Source of the DNA: Dietzia lutea
Lineage (GTDB): Bacteria > Actinomycetota > Actinomycetes > Mycobacteriales > Mycobacteriaceae
Reading direction: 5' to 3'
Length of the DNA: 64,000 bases
Assembly: GCF_003096075.1 (NCBI RefSeq)
Contig: NZ_CP015449.1
Span: 806,001-870,000 of the forward strand
The translations under genes were made by a program, and so were the position numbers. The first letter of the stretch is position 1, and each line of letters begins with the position of its first letter. Under the pieces are notes generated by a model, which did no database searches, was not told the origin of the DNA, and saw only the letters and a program-made list of their open reading frames with translations. Below, in pieces: positions 1 to 7,969 of this stretch.

Positions 1-323
1 ATGGGTGAGTTCAGCGGGCCGCCGCGAAGGAACGTGGCGACGGTATCCCCGGTGATGAGGTCGTTGATCGCGCCCGGGTTCAGGGTTGAAAGGTCGGCGA
101 GTTTGGCGGCGAACGTGGCGGCTTCGGCAGTTGGTGCGACGGCGGCAACGCAGGTAGCGGCATCCGCGAGGCCGTCCTTCTCGAAGGTGACGGAGATCGT
201 GTTGCCCTCGACGACGGGGTCGGATGCGGTGGCGGCCGACGCCGCGCCGGCACCGGCAACGGTCAGGGCGGCGGTGGCGCCGAGCACGGCGGCCGCGCGG
301 ATGGCGGTACGGGCAGAAGTCAT
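1..323 (-). CDS. Small secreted protein, partial (C-terminus beyond the window edge)
   Basis: Reading leftwards from an ATG at 323, the frame stays open to the window edge (107 codons seen). The first ~30 residues are a clear Sec signal peptide: Arg at residues 5 and 9, an Ala/Leu/Val core, and a likely cut after ASA near residue 30. The mature part begins with an Asp/Val/Glu-rich stretch and contains one Cys visible near residue 57. A GGAGG ribosome site lies about 9 bases before the ATG. I do not recognise the family. Small alanine-rich secreted proteins of this look are common in mycolic-acid actinobacteria. Its stop is not visible, so length is unknown. Confidence 0.75.
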   Translation of the reverse strand, partial: MTSARTAIRAAAVLGATAALTVAGAGAASAATASDPVVEGNTISVTFEKDGLADAATCVAAVAPTAEAATFAAKLADLSTLNPGAINDLITGDTVATFLRGGPLNSP

Positions 324-426
324 GGGGTCCTCCGGAAGGGGTGGGGGATACGGCCCGCGCGCGCGGGAACGGTTCTCAGGATATGTCAAGCATTCCCTCA
401 TGTTCGGTGTATGGCGAAATACGACA

Positions 427-462
427 ACGCACCCGCCGACCCAGAGGGCCGAGCGGGTGCGT
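427..462 (-). terminator. Hairpin downstream of ipdC
   Basis: A 10-bp perfect stem, ACGCACCCGC at 427-436 with GCGGGTGCGT at 453-462, encloses a 16-base loop. It lies just past the ipdC stop on the minus strand and is followed in that direction by TGTCGTATTTCG, a weak T-rich tail. It probably ends the echA20-ipdABC transcript. Confidence 0.5.
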
Positions 463-486
463 CGGGGAGACGTGACGAGCGGGTCG

Positions 487-1569
487 TCAGCCGAGCTCGC
501 GGAGTGCGTCGAGGCGCTCGTGCGCCTGCGTCATGATCCGCTGGATCAGCTCATCGCAGCTGGGAAGATCGTCGATCATGCCCACGACCTGGCCGGACGC
601 CAGGACTCCCGCGTCGGTGTTGCCCTCGACCAGTCCGGCCTTGAGCAGCATCGGCGTGTTGGCGGCCATGACGATCTGCTGCCAGGTGCGGTCGGAGGCC
701 TTCTTCATGTTGAGGCCGTCCTTGGCGAGTTGCTGCCACTTCATGCCCGTCATGGACTTGAACTTGTTCGCGTTCTGCACCGCCGCGGTCAGCCCCTTGA
801 GGGGGCTTCCGGACTCCAGCGCGTTGACCAGGCCCGTCCGCAGGACGCGGTGGGGCATGCCGTCGACGCGGGTGGAGACGACGGTGTCCTGAAGGCCCCG
901 CTCGAGGTACTGCTTCTTCACCGCGTCCGGCACCTGCGAGTCGCTGGTGAGAAGGAACCGCGTACCCATCGCGACGCCCGCGGCGCCGTAGGACAGCGCC
1001 GCGACCAGGCCTCGGCCGTCGAAGAACCCGCCGCCGGCCACGACGGGGATCGAGGTGTTCCCCGCGCCGCCGAGCGCGTCGATCACGCTGGGGAGCAGGA
1101 GGGTGGTGGCGACCTGTCCGGTGTGTCCGCCGCCCTCACCACCCTGGACGATGACCGCGTCGGCGCCCCAGGAGGCGACCTTGACGGCGTGCTTCGCGGC
1201 ACCGATGGAGGGGACGACGACGAGGCCGTTCTCCTTCAGTCGGGCGATCAGCTCGGGCTTGGGCGCGAGGGCGAACGATGCGACCTTCACCCCGTGGCGG
1301 ATCATCAGCTCACACCGCTCGGCGGCGTCCTCGGCATCGGCCCGGAGGTTGACACCGAACGGCTTGCTCGTGAGCTTCTTCGTCCGCACGATGGCGTCCT
1401 CGAGCTCTGCGTAGGTCATCGTGGCCGAGGCGATGATCCCCAGCCCGCCGGCGTTGGCGGTGGCGGCGGTCAGCTCGGGACCGGAGACCCAGCCCATGCC
1501 CGTCTGGACGATGGGGTATTCGACGCCGACGAGCTCGGTGAACGCGGTCGTGATGGTGGGAGCGCTCAC
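487..1569 (-). CDS. ipdC: IpdC-like FMN-dependent enzyme, nitronate-monooxygenase superfamily
   Basis: 360 residues, a single TIM-barrel of the nitronate monooxygenase/2-nitropropane dioxygenase family. Visible flavin and phosphate-binding signatures are QGGEGGGHTG (142-151), AGGGFFDG (178-185) and MGTRF (201-205). Family knowledge: the M. tuberculosis counterpart Rv3553 (IpdC) acts in degradation of sterol rings C and D on a CoA thioester. It starts with GTG at 1569, overlapping the ipdB stop in a GTGA junction, so the two are translationally coupled. It is the last gene of the minus-strand operon echA20-ipdA-ipdB-ipdC. The identity rests on synteny as well as family. Confidence 0.88.
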   Translation of the reverse strand: MSAPTITTAFTELVGVEYPIVQTGMGWVSGPELTAATANAGGLGIIASATMTYAELEDAIVRTKKLTSKPFGVNLRADAEDAAERCELMIRHGVKVASFALAPKPELIARLKENGLVVVPSIGAAKHAVKVASWGADAVIVQGGEGGGHTGQVATTLLLPSVIDALGGAGNTSIPVVAGGGFFDGRGLVAALSYGAAGVAMGTRFLLTSDSQVPDAVKKQYLERGLQDTVVSTRVDGMPHRVLRTGLVNALESGSPLKGLTAAVQNANKFKSMTGMKWQQLAKDGLNMKKASDRTWQQIVMAANTPMLLKAGLVEGNTDAGVLASGQVVGMIDDLPSCDELIQRIMTQAHERLDALRELG

Positions 1570-2336
1570 GCGGCCGGCACCTCACGGTCGCGGAACCCTC
1601 GGGGGTCCAGCACCTCGCGGATGATGCGCAGTTCCTCGGCGGAGGGATCGCGGGTGACCGCGGCGTCGGCGAGGCCCTCGATCTCGAAGCCGGTGTTCTC
1701 GGCGACCTCGTCGGCGGTCACGCCCGGGTGCAGGCTCAGCGCCCGCATGCTGTGGTCGGTACCGCCGAAGTCGAACACGCCGAGGTTGGAGACCACCCGG
1801 TGGATGTGGTGGTAGCGGAACGCCGGATCGCCCTCGGTGTAGCGGTCGTAGCCGATGCCGCAGACCACGTCGACCTTCTCGGTGAACACTCGCGAGGAGT
1901 GCTTGCCGACCCAGTAGCTCGTGGCGTGGTTGATCGTGTTGCCGGGGGCTCCGCGCAGGCCGAACATCTGTCGGGTCGGCTTCTGCACGTCGTCGCCGAA
2001 CGCGGAGAGGTTCTGGTTGCCGAAGCGGTCGATCTGGTTGGCGCCCATCACGACGTGGCGGGTGCCGGCCTGCAGGACATCGAAGACGCGGGGGAACGGG
2101 ATGTAACCCTCGAAGTCGATGGTCTTGCCCAGTGGCGGGGTCTGACCGAGGAATCGGTACTCGCCGTCGGTGATGAGCAGGTCGGGCTCGGTGGTGAGCC
2201 GGGCCAGACGCGCGCCGATGGTGGCCATCGGCGTCATGGGGGAGGCGAAGATCTCGCCGGCGCCGGCGAAGATCTCAGCGCACGCGACAGCGCAGTACTC
2301 GGCCCTGGTGGCGGACTGGGTGGTGACGTCGGACAT
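1566..2336 (-). CDS. ipdB: IpdB, beta subunit of the steroid ring C hydrolase
   Basis: 256 residues of the family I CoA-transferase beta fold. With IpdA it forms the enzyme that opens ring C of COCHEA-CoA (known from M. tuberculosis and Rhodococcus IpdAB; it hydrolyses rather than transferring CoA). The frame is open further upstream, but the ATG at 2336 overlaps the ipdA stop as ATGA and gives the normal family N-terminus (MSDVTTQSATRAEYC), so I chose it. Its stop overlaps the GTG of ipdC. Regions typical of the fold include the GANQIDRFGNQNLS segment around residue 100 and the C-terminal LHPGVT turn. Confidence 0.92.
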   Translation of the reverse strand: MSDVTTQSATRAEYCAVACAEIFAGAGEIFASPMTPMATIGARLARLTTEPDLLITDGEYRFLGQTPPLGKTIDFEGYIPFPRVFDVLQAGTRHVVMGANQIDRFGNQNLSAFGDDVQKPTRQMFGLRGAPGNTINHATSYWVGKHSSRVFTEKVDVVCGIGYDRYTEGDPAFRYHHIHRVVSNLGVFDFGGTDHSMRALSLHPGVTADEVAENTGFEIEGLADAAVTRDPSAEELRIIREVLDPRGFRDREVPAA

Positions 2337-3265
2337 CACTTGGCTCCCTTCTCGGCGGCCTTCTCGGCAGCGGCCTTCTCCGCGAACGCGGTGACGGCCT
2401 TCTGGTAGTCCTCCTCGGACCCGGACAGGAACTCGTCGACGAACGCCTTCCACGAGCCCTCGTCCTTCGCGGACGCGGCGTAGTGCTTCTGGAACGCCTC
2501 GTCGCGTCCGTATCCACCGGCGAAGGTGAAGTGGGCCCCGTTCGGCGCCTCGGAGACGGTGTCGACGAACATGCGGCTGATCAGCATGCGCTGCGGCCCG
2601 ACCTCGTTCATCAACGCGTCGGTGGAGTCCACGATCTCGTCGGTCTCGAGCAGGACGGTGTCGGCGGCCATGGCGTAGAGGTCGTCGAAGTAGCCGTCCG
2701 CGCCGGTGAACCCGGCGTTGCCGTGCTTGTCGGCCTTGTCGAGGTGGATCAGGGCCGCGTCCATGCGCAGGGCCGGCATCGCGACCAGCGTCTCGGTCTT
2801 GCCGTCCACCGGGTAGGGCGAGTCGACGGTCTTGAGCTCGTCGCCCCAGAAGCGGACGACGTCGGAGCCGAGGCCGGCGCGAGTGGGCAGGAACGGCAGG
2901 CGCTGGGCGGCGGCGGTGAGGCCGGCGCGGACCATGCCCTCGTCCATCTCGCGGGCCACGATCGAGCCCTCGGTGCGACGACGCGCGAACCACGGGTCGT
3001 AGAACGGCGCGGAGTCCAGGGTCACGAAGCCGTAGTAGGCCTTGGAGACCTTGCCGGCCGAGCACAGCAGACCGAGGTCCGGGCCGCCATAGGTGACCAC
3101 GGTGAGGTCGGTGAGATCCTCATGCCGCAGGATCGCGCGGACGAGTGCCATCGGCTTACGCCGCGAGCCCCATCCACCGATTCCGATGGTCATGCCGCTC
3201 TCGAGGCGCGACACTGCCTCGTCGAGACTGGTGCGCTTGTCGCGCGGGGTGGGGGTCGTCGTCAC
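2336..3265 (-). CDS. ipdA: IpdA, alpha subunit of the steroid ring C hydrolase
   Basis: 309 residues, CoA-transferase family I alpha fold, slightly longer than the ~290 usual for IpdA because of an Ala/Lys/Glu-rich C-terminal tail of about 20 residues. The N-terminal glycine-rich loop IGIGGWGSRRKP (27-38) is the CoA-site signature of IpdA. It starts with GTG at 3265 inside the echA20 stop (GTGA) and ends inside the ipdB start (ATGA), so equimolar subunit production by coupled translation is expected. It works with IpdB on the bicyclic-derived CoA thioester after ring D is opened by EchA20. Confidence 0.92.
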   Translation of the reverse strand: MTTTPTPRDKRTSLDEAVSRLESGMTIGIGGWGSRRKPMALVRAILRHEDLTDLTVVTYGGPDLGLLCSAGKVSKAYYGFVTLDSAPFYDPWFARRRTEGSIVAREMDEGMVRAGLTAAAQRLPFLPTRAGLGSDVVRFWGDELKTVDSPYPVDGKTETLVAMPALRMDAALIHLDKADKHGNAGFTGADGYFDDLYAMAADTVLLETDEIVDSTDALMNEVGPQRMLISRMFVDTVSEAPNGAHFTFAGGYGRDEAFQKHYAASAKDEGSWKAFVDEFLSGSEEDYQKAVTAFAEKAAAEKAAEKGAK

Positions 3266-4047
3266 TTGTTCTCGCCCGTCCTCTCGGATCGCTTGTCCAG
3301 GTTCTTGCCGGTCTTGACGAACTCGTCACGGTGCTCGTCGGCCACGCCGGCGAGATTGAGTTCGAACGTGAAGCCCTGCTCCATGCGGTAGGAGGACTTC
3401 ACGTCGACCGGATCGATGTGGTTGATGGCTTCCTTGGCTGCCCGGATCACCCGGGTGTCCTTGGCGGCGATGGCCTCCGCCAGGTTGCGCGCGGCGGCGT
3501 CGAGCTGGTCGCGCGGCACGACGTCGTAGACCGTGCCCCACGAGTGCAGCTGCTGCGCGGTGACGTTGCGGGAGGTGTAGTACAGAGTGCGCAGCATGTG
3601 CGGAGGGACCATGCGCGACAGGTGGGTGGCGGCGCCGAGCGCTCCGCGGTCCACCTCCGGCAGGCCGAACACGGCGTCGTCGGAGGCGACGATGCAGTCC
3701 GCGTTGCCGACCAGACCGATCCCGCCGCCGACGCAGAAGCCGTTGACCGCGGCGATCACGGGGACCGCGCACTCGTAGACGGCGTTGAAGGCCACGTAGC
3801 AGCCGCGGTTGGCGGCGAGCAGGTGGTCGAAGCCCTCGAAGTTCTGCATCTCCTTGATGTCCACGCCGGCGTTGAACCCGCGGCCCTCGGCCCGCAGGAT
3901 CACGACGTGGACCTCGGGGTCGCGGCCCGCGGCGAGGATCTGCTCGCCGAGTTCGAACCATCCCGCTGACGGGATGGCGTTGACAGGGGGGTAGTCGACC
4001 GTGACGGTGGCTATCCCGTCCGCACCCTTGTCGACGTTGATGCCCAT
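3262..4047 (-). CDS. echA20: EchA20-like crotonase, steroid ring D hydrolase
   Basis: 261 residues of the crotonase superfamily. The oxyanion-hole segments are GFNAGVDI (57-64) and GFCVGGGIGL (103-112); FGLPEVDRG (127-135) carries the acidic pair. In M. tuberculosis EchA20 (Rv3550) opens ring D of the HIP-derived CoA thioester before IpdAB acts. The frame runs 25 codons further upstream, but the ATG at 4047 has a GGGAG ribosome site and gives the family N-terminus. It is first in the echA20-ipdA-ipdB-ipdC operon and faces an SDR gene across a KstR2-like operator. Confidence 0.9.
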   Translation of the reverse strand: MGINVDKGADGIATVTVDYPPVNAIPSAGWFELGEQILAAGRDPEVHVVILRAEGRGFNAGVDIKEMQNFEGFDHLLAANRGCYVAFNAVYECAVPVIAAVNGFCVGGGIGLVGNADCIVASDDAVFGLPEVDRGALGAATHLSRMVPPHMLRTLYYTSRNVTAQQLHSWGTVYDVVPRDQLDAAARNLAEAIAAKDTRVIRAAKEAINHIDPVDVKSSYRMEQGFTFELNLAGVADEHRDEFVKTGKNLDKRSERTGENK

Positions 4048-4094
4048 GGAGCTCCCTTCGCACGCCACCGCCGTCCTCGACTGCGCGGTGACTG

Positions 4095-4112
4095 ACCAAA
4101 CGCTTGCTTGGT
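4095..4112. promoter_or_regulatory. KstR2-like operator between echA20 and the SDR gene
   Basis: ACCAAACGCTTGCTTGGT lies in the 77-base divergent gap. Its left 14 bases match the published KstR2 motif AnCAAGnnCTTGnT with one mismatch (A for G at 4100), and the outer ACCAA/TTGGT bases form an inverted repeat. KstR2 (a TetR repressor released by HIP-CoA) controls the homologous genes in M. tuberculosis, so both flanking operons are likely under it here. The kstR2 gene itself is not in the window. Confidence 0.65.
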
Positions 4113-4124
4113 AGGCTAGCACGC

Positions 4125-4898
4125 ATGACGAACATCGATCTGGGTCTGGCGGGGAAGGTCGCCCTCGTCACGGGCGGCGTGCGCGGCGTGGGTGCCGGCA
4201 TCAGCACTGTCTTCAGAGAGGCCGGGGCCGTCGTCATCACGTGCGCGCGCCGTCCCGCCGACGAGGACTCCGACGTCGCCGACCTCGAGTTCCACTCGGT
4301 CGACCTCCGCGACGCCGACGCTGTCCGCGCTCTGGTCGACGACATCGTCGACCGCCACGGCCGCCTCGACGTGGTCGTCAACAACGCCGGCGGAGCCCCG
4401 TTCGCCCTCGCCGCCGACGCGAGCGCCAACTTCCACTCGAAGATCGTGGCGCTGAACCTCCTGTCCGCGCTGACCGTGGCGCAGGAGGCGAACCGCGTGA
4501 TGCAGCCGACCGGCGGGGCGATCATCAACATCTCGTCCGTCTCGGGTCATCGCCCGTCCCCGGGCACGGCCTCGTACGGCGCCGCGAAGGCGGGCATCGA
4601 CTCGCTCACGCAGTCCCTCGCCGTGGAGTGGGCGCCCGCGGTCCGCATCAACTCGGTGGTGGTGGGCCCGGTCAAGACGGAGCTGGCCGAGATGCACTAC
4701 GGGGACGCTGACGGCGTCGCCGCGGTCGACGCGACCATCCCGATGGGGCGGATGGCCGAGCCGCGGGATGTCGGCCAGGCCGCGGCGTTCCTCGCGTCGC
4801 CGCTCGCCGCCTACATCACCGGCGCCGAGTTGCTGGTCCACGGCGGCGGCGAGAAGCCGGCGTTCCTCTCGGCGTCCACTGCCGACAACAGGCACTGA
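4125..4898 (+). CDS. Short-chain dehydrogenase/reductase, Rv3549c-like
   Basis: 257 residues, classical SDR. The Rossmann signature TGGVRGVG lies near residues 16-23, NNAGG near 90, and the catalytic Ser and YGAAK motif near 140-157. The ATG at 4125 is used; a TTG seven codons upstream lies inside the operator and is unlikely. The length and place (divergent from echA20, followed by a second SDR) match Rv3549c of M. tuberculosis, part of the KstR2 regulon. The substrate is not known from sequence; a hydroxy/keto step on a ring C/D CoA intermediate is a reasonable inference. Confidence 0.85.
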   Translation: MTNIDLGLAGKVALVTGGVRGVGAGISTVFREAGAVVITCARRPADEDSDVADLEFHSVDLRDADAVRALVDDIVDRHGRLDVVVNNAGGAPFALAADASANFHSKIVALNLLSALTVAQEANRVMQPTGGAIINISSVSGHRPSPGTASYGAAKAGIDSLTQSLAVEWAPAVRINSVVVGPVKTELAEMHYGDADGVAAVDATIPMGRMAEPRDVGQAAAFLASPLAAYITGAELLVHGGGEKPAFLSASTADNRH

Positions 4899-4922
4899 TC
4901 ACTCACGAACAAGGAGATAGTT

Positions 4923-5840
4923 ATGGGAATCTGCGACGGACGCGTCGTCATCGTCACCGGCGCCGGCCGCGGAATCGGCCGTGAGCACGCGCTCGCCTTC
5001 GCGGCGGAGGGGGCCAAGGTCGTCGTGAACGACCTCGGCGCCGGTCTGGACGGATCGAACGTCGGCGAGTCCCCGGCGGAGCAGGTCGTGGCGGAGATCA
5101 AGGCCGCCGGCGGCGACGCCGTCGTCAACGGCAACGACATCTCCTCGTGGGAGGGTGCCCGCGACCTCGTCCATCAGGCTATCGACACCTTTGGTGGCCT
5201 TGATGTGCTGGTCAACAATGCCGGCTTCCTGCGCGACAAGATGCTCGTCGGTATGAGCGAGAGCGACTGGGACAACGTCATCAACGTCCACCTCAAGGGC
5301 CACTACGCGCCGCTGCGTCACGCCGCCGAGTACTGGCGCGCGGAGTCCAAGGCCGGCCGTACGCGCCAGGCGCGGGTCATCAACACGTCGTCCGGCGCCG
5401 GCCTCTTCGGCTCGGTGGGCCAGGGCAACTACGCGACCGCCAAGGCCGGCATCGCGTTGCTGACCATCCAGACCGCCGCCGAGATGAAGGGATACGGCGT
5501 CACCGCCAACGCGATCGCGCCGTCCGCCCGTACCCGGATGACGACGTCGGCCGGGGAGGCGATGGCCGCGCAGATGGCCGCCCCCGAGGACGGGTCGTTC
5601 GACGCGATGGACCCGGCCAACGTCTCGCCGCTGGTCGTGTGGCTCGGCTCGGAGGAGTCGGCTGAGGTCTCGGGCCGTGTGTTCGAGGTCGAGGGTGGCA
5701 AGGTCACCGTCTGCGACGGTTGGCAGCGCGGCGCCTCCGAGGACAAGGGCGCCAGGTGGGACCCTGCCGAGCTCGGCTCCGTCGTCCCGCGACTGCTGTC
5801 CGAGTCCCCGACACCGGTTCCGGTCTACGGCGCTCGCTGA
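4923..5840 (+). CDS. SDR of the multifunctional-enzyme type 2 (HSD4) class, Rv3548c-like
   Basis: 305 residues. TGAGRGIG sits near residues 12-19, NNAGFLRDKM near 98-107 and YATAK near 165. The FLRDKM-type motif and the long C-terminal tail are typical of the hydroxyacyl-CoA dehydrogenase domain of peroxisomal multifunctional enzyme 2, which suggests a 3-hydroxyacyl-CoA substrate. A strong AAGGAGAT ribosome site sits 5 bases before the ATG. It follows the first SDR by 24 bases and ends before a strong terminator, so the two form one operon. Rv3548c is the syntenic counterpart. Confidence 0.85.
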   Translation: MGICDGRVVIVTGAGRGIGREHALAFAAEGAKVVVNDLGAGLDGSNVGESPAEQVVAEIKAAGGDAVVNGNDISSWEGARDLVHQAIDTFGGLDVLVNNAGFLRDKMLVGMSESDWDNVINVHLKGHYAPLRHAAEYWRAESKAGRTRQARVINTSSGAGLFGSVGQGNYATAKAGIALLTIQTAAEMKGYGVTANAIAPSARTRMTTSAGEAMAAQMAAPEDGSFDAMDPANVSPLVVWLGSEESAEVSGRVFEVEGGKVTVCDGWQRGASEDKGARWDPAELGSVVPRLLSESPTPVPVYGAR

Positions 5841-5872
5841 TTCGGCGGCGGGCCACGCGCCCGGCGGCGAAG

Positions 5873-5902
5873 GAGCCCCGCACCTTTCGAGGTGCGGGGC
5901 TC
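5873..5902. terminator. Strong hairpin between the SDR and the Gly/Ser-repeat gene
   Basis: A perfect 13-bp stem (GAGCCCCGCACCT at 5873-5885 with its complement at 5890-5902) closes a TTCG tetraloop and is followed by TTTCGGTTGTTG. The genes converge here, so it probably serves both strands. Confidence 0.9.
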
Positions 5903-5929
5903 TTTCGGTTGTTGTCCGACCGGATCAGG

Positions 5930-7288
5930 TCAGGGACGCGGGCAGTTCTGCGCATCGACAGAACCGGCGCCGGCCAGCTGGTCGAGCTGCGCCTGCGGCA
6001 GGTCGCACAGCGGGAAGCCCGGCAGCGGCGGAAGCTGGACGTTGGCGCCCGCGGCGGCACCGACGGCCGCGCCGCCGAGGGCGGCCGCACCGCCGAGGGA
6101 CAGAATCGGCAGCAGGCCGCCGCCGACACTCGACTCGACGCTGGTGACCGACTCCATCGAGGCATCGATGGCGACGTCGGAGCCGGCGTTGGTCGACGCC
6201 GTGGCCCGCAGCGAGCCGTTGTCGGCGGAGGCCGTGCCCTGGAGCGAACCGTTCTCAAGGGAGCCGGTGAACGCGGTGAGTGAACCGTTGACCTCGGTCA
6301 GATCCCGCGACGAACCGACAACCGTGTTGGCACTGTCGCTGGTGATCGTGGTGATCGCGTCCGAGCTCTGGCCGGTCGAGCCACCGTTGCCGGTGACCGA
6401 GCCGAGCAGCCCGGTGTCGGGGCCGGCGACCGAGTTGGAGACCATGCCGATCGAGCCCGAGATGTTCTGGGTGATCAGGCCGCCGGTGAGGGAGCCGAGG
6501 ACGCCGGTGGTCGGGTCGGTCAGCGACCCCGAGACGTTGCCGATCGAACCCGCGGTCTCGTCGGTGATGGCTTCGAGGGAGCCGCCGCCCTCGATCGAGC
6601 CGGAGATCGCGAGACCGATGTCGCCGAGCGAGCCGCCAACGGGATCCGTGATGTCGCCGGACGAACCGAGCGAGCCGGTGATGCCCTCGCCGATGTCCGT
6701 CAGGGAGCCGCCGACGCCGGTGGTGATGTCGCCGGCCGAGCCACCGTCACCGATAGAGCCCTCTATGCCCGCGAGAACGCCCGCGAGCGAACCGCCGTTG
6801 CCGATGGCGTCAGCGATGGCCCCGGTGATCGCGGTGGCGGAGCCGGTGTTGTCGATGGAGCCGGTGAGGGCCTCGGTGAAGGCGCCGGTCGAGCCGCCGC
6901 TGGTGTAAACCGAGCCGGTGATGGCCTCGACCGAGCCGGCGACATTGCCGATTACGGGAGTGAGGGAGCCGCCCTCGACGGATCCGGCGATGCCGTCGGC
7001 AATGGTGCCTGCGGAGCCACTGATATCTGCGGAGCCGCCGAGCTCGGTAGAGCCTTCGCCGATTCCACCGGCGGAGCCTTCGGGAACTACACCAGCGGAG
7101 CCGGGGATCAGGCCTGCCGAGCTCGGGAACGGGTCCGTCGAGCCGGGAATCGTCACGTCTGACGACTGCAGGCCAGCCAGAACGGGGATCTCGAAATCTC
7201 CAGACTGAGCGTTGGCGACACCGGCGGCACCGGACATGGCGAGGGCCGCCGTAGCGACGGCCGCGGCGGCCCTGGTCAAATTCTTCAT
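5930..7288 (-). CDS. Secreted Gly/Ser-repeat protein, lineage-specific
   Basis: 452 residues. Residues 1-27 form a textbook signal peptide ending ANA. Residues ~30-370 are a low-complexity region built on recurring Gly-Ser dipeptides followed by a hydrophobic residue. GS-to-GS spacing alternates mainly between 11 and 5-6 residues, giving a rough 17-residue composite unit (for example LEAITDETAGS then IEGGGS). Near residue 390-415 is a hydrophobic Gly/Ala segment, then a Pro-rich tail with two Cys (near 427 and 449) that could form a disulfide. I recognise no domain. A surface, matrix or cell-envelope filler role is possible. It interrupts otherwise conserved synteny between the SDR pair and ddn. 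ATG at 7288 has AGAGG about 10 bases upstream. Confidence 0.85.
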   Translation of the reverse strand: MKNLTRAAAAVATAALAMSGAAGVANAQSGDFEIPVLAGLQSSDVTIPGSTDPFPSSAGLIPGSAGVVPEGSAGGIGEGSTELGGSADISGSAGTIADGIAGSVEGGSLTPVIGNVAGSVEAITGSVYTSGGSTGAFTEALTGSIDNTGSATAITGAIADAIGNGGSLAGVLAGIEGSIGDGGSAGDITTGVGGSLTDIGEGITGSLGSSGDITDPVGGSLGDIGLAISGSIEGGGSLEAITDETAGSIGNVSGSLTDPTTGVLGSLTGGLITQNISGSIGMVSNSVAGPDTGLLGSVTGNGGSTGQSSDAITTITSDSANTVVGSSRDLTEVNGSLTAFTGSLENGSLQGTASADNGSLRATASTNAGSDVAIDASMESVTSVESSVGGGLLPILSLGGAAALGGAAVGAAAGANVQLPPLPGFPLCDLPQAQLDQLAGAGSVDAQNCPRP

Positions 7289-7341
7289 GTAAGTGAATCC
7301 TCTCGTCGCTATCGAGCCACTGTTGTGCCCATCATCACGTA

Positions 7342-7370
7342 AGAATCCTCTGAGGGTGAAGATTTGTCAA
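7342..7370 (-). promoter_or_regulatory. Probable promoter of the Gly/Ser-repeat gene
   Basis: On the minus strand a TTGACA -35 (7370-7365) is followed after exactly 17 bases by GATTCT (7347-7342), a weak -10. The gap to the start codon is about 50 bases. A GAGGATTC octamer occurs both at this -10 and at the ribosome-binding site. Confidence 0.4.
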
Positions 7371-7441
7371 TGGCGTCGGCGGCGGCAGCGTAACGACGTG
7401 TTGACGACGGTCACACCGCTGACGGGCAAGGGGACGACCTG

Positions 7442-7969
7442 TCAGCCACTACGGCCGGACTGCGGATCCCCCGTCGGCTCACAGATCACCACAGGTATAA
7501 CCCTGCTCGTGTTTGCCTGATACTCAGCAAAGTCGGCGTACCGCTCGACGAGCCGCGGCCACAACTCCGCACGCTCGGCCGGGGTGGCCTCCCTCGCCGT
7601 CATCGATCGACGGCGGCGACCCACCTGGACGGTGACTGCCGGGTCCGCGAGCACGTTGAGATACCACTGCGGGTGTTTGGGCAGCCCGCCCTGCGAGGCG
7701 ACCAGGAGGACCCGGTCGCCGTCGGGGAAGTGGAGCAACGGAACGGTCCGCGGCTCACCGGATCTGCGGCCGGTCGTCGTCAGCAGGCACACGGGCACCG
7801 GGGTCCGGAGCGCCGAGCCGACTCGCCAGGATCCGCCGAGGCGTCCGCCCGAGACCCGGTACGCCCAGGTGTTGACGCGCGACATCACCTTGATGACGCC
7901 GACGACCCACGGCGCACCACGCCGTGGGTCGTCGACGCCCGTCTCGGGCCGCGGATCGGCTCCGCTCAC
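7442..7969 (-). CDS. ddn: Ddn-type F420-dependent nitroreductase/quinone reductase
   Basis: 175 residues of the deazaflavin-dependent nitroreductase family (split beta-barrel). The core matches the family: a TTTGRRSGEPRTVPL segment near residues 64-78, and LLVASQGGLPKHPQWYLN near 88-105, which lines the F420 and substrate site. M. tuberculosis Ddn (Rv3547) reduces menaquinone and activates pretomanid; it sits at the same place next to fadA5. The start is GTG at 7969, overlapping the preceding acetyltransferase stop (GTGA). It is last in the fadA5 operon and so probably under KstR. The ~25 extra residues relative to Rv3547 are mostly N-terminal and poorly conserved in appearance. Confidence 0.85.
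   Translation of the reverse strand: MSGADPRPETGVDDPRRGAPWVVGVIKVMSRVNTWAYRVSGGRLGGSWRVGSALRTPVPVCLLTTTGRRSGEPRTVPLLHFPDGDRVLLVASQGGLPKHPQWYLNVLADPAVTVQVGRRRRSMTAREATPAERAELWPRLVERYADFAEYQANTSRVIPVVICEPTGDPQSGRSG

Noticed and set aside
354-367. CCCGCGCGCGCGGG palindrome as an operator
   Set aside because: Simple alternating CG run in a G+C-rich leader; no regulator or related site to support it.
1-1815. A 604-codon open frame on the plus strand
   Set aside because: Antisense to the secreted protein, ipdC and the end of ipdB; Arg/Gly/Val/Asp-rich with no domain. Long antisense frames are expected at this G+C content.
3145-3969. A 274-codon plus-strand frame opposite echA20
   Set aside because: Shadow frame with no motif; echA20 carries intact crotonase signatures.
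5892-6908. A 338-codon plus-strand frame opposite the Gly/Ser-repeat gene
   Set aside because: Its Pro/Glu/Ser repeats are just the complement of Gly/Ser codons; the minus frame has the signal peptide and ribosome site.
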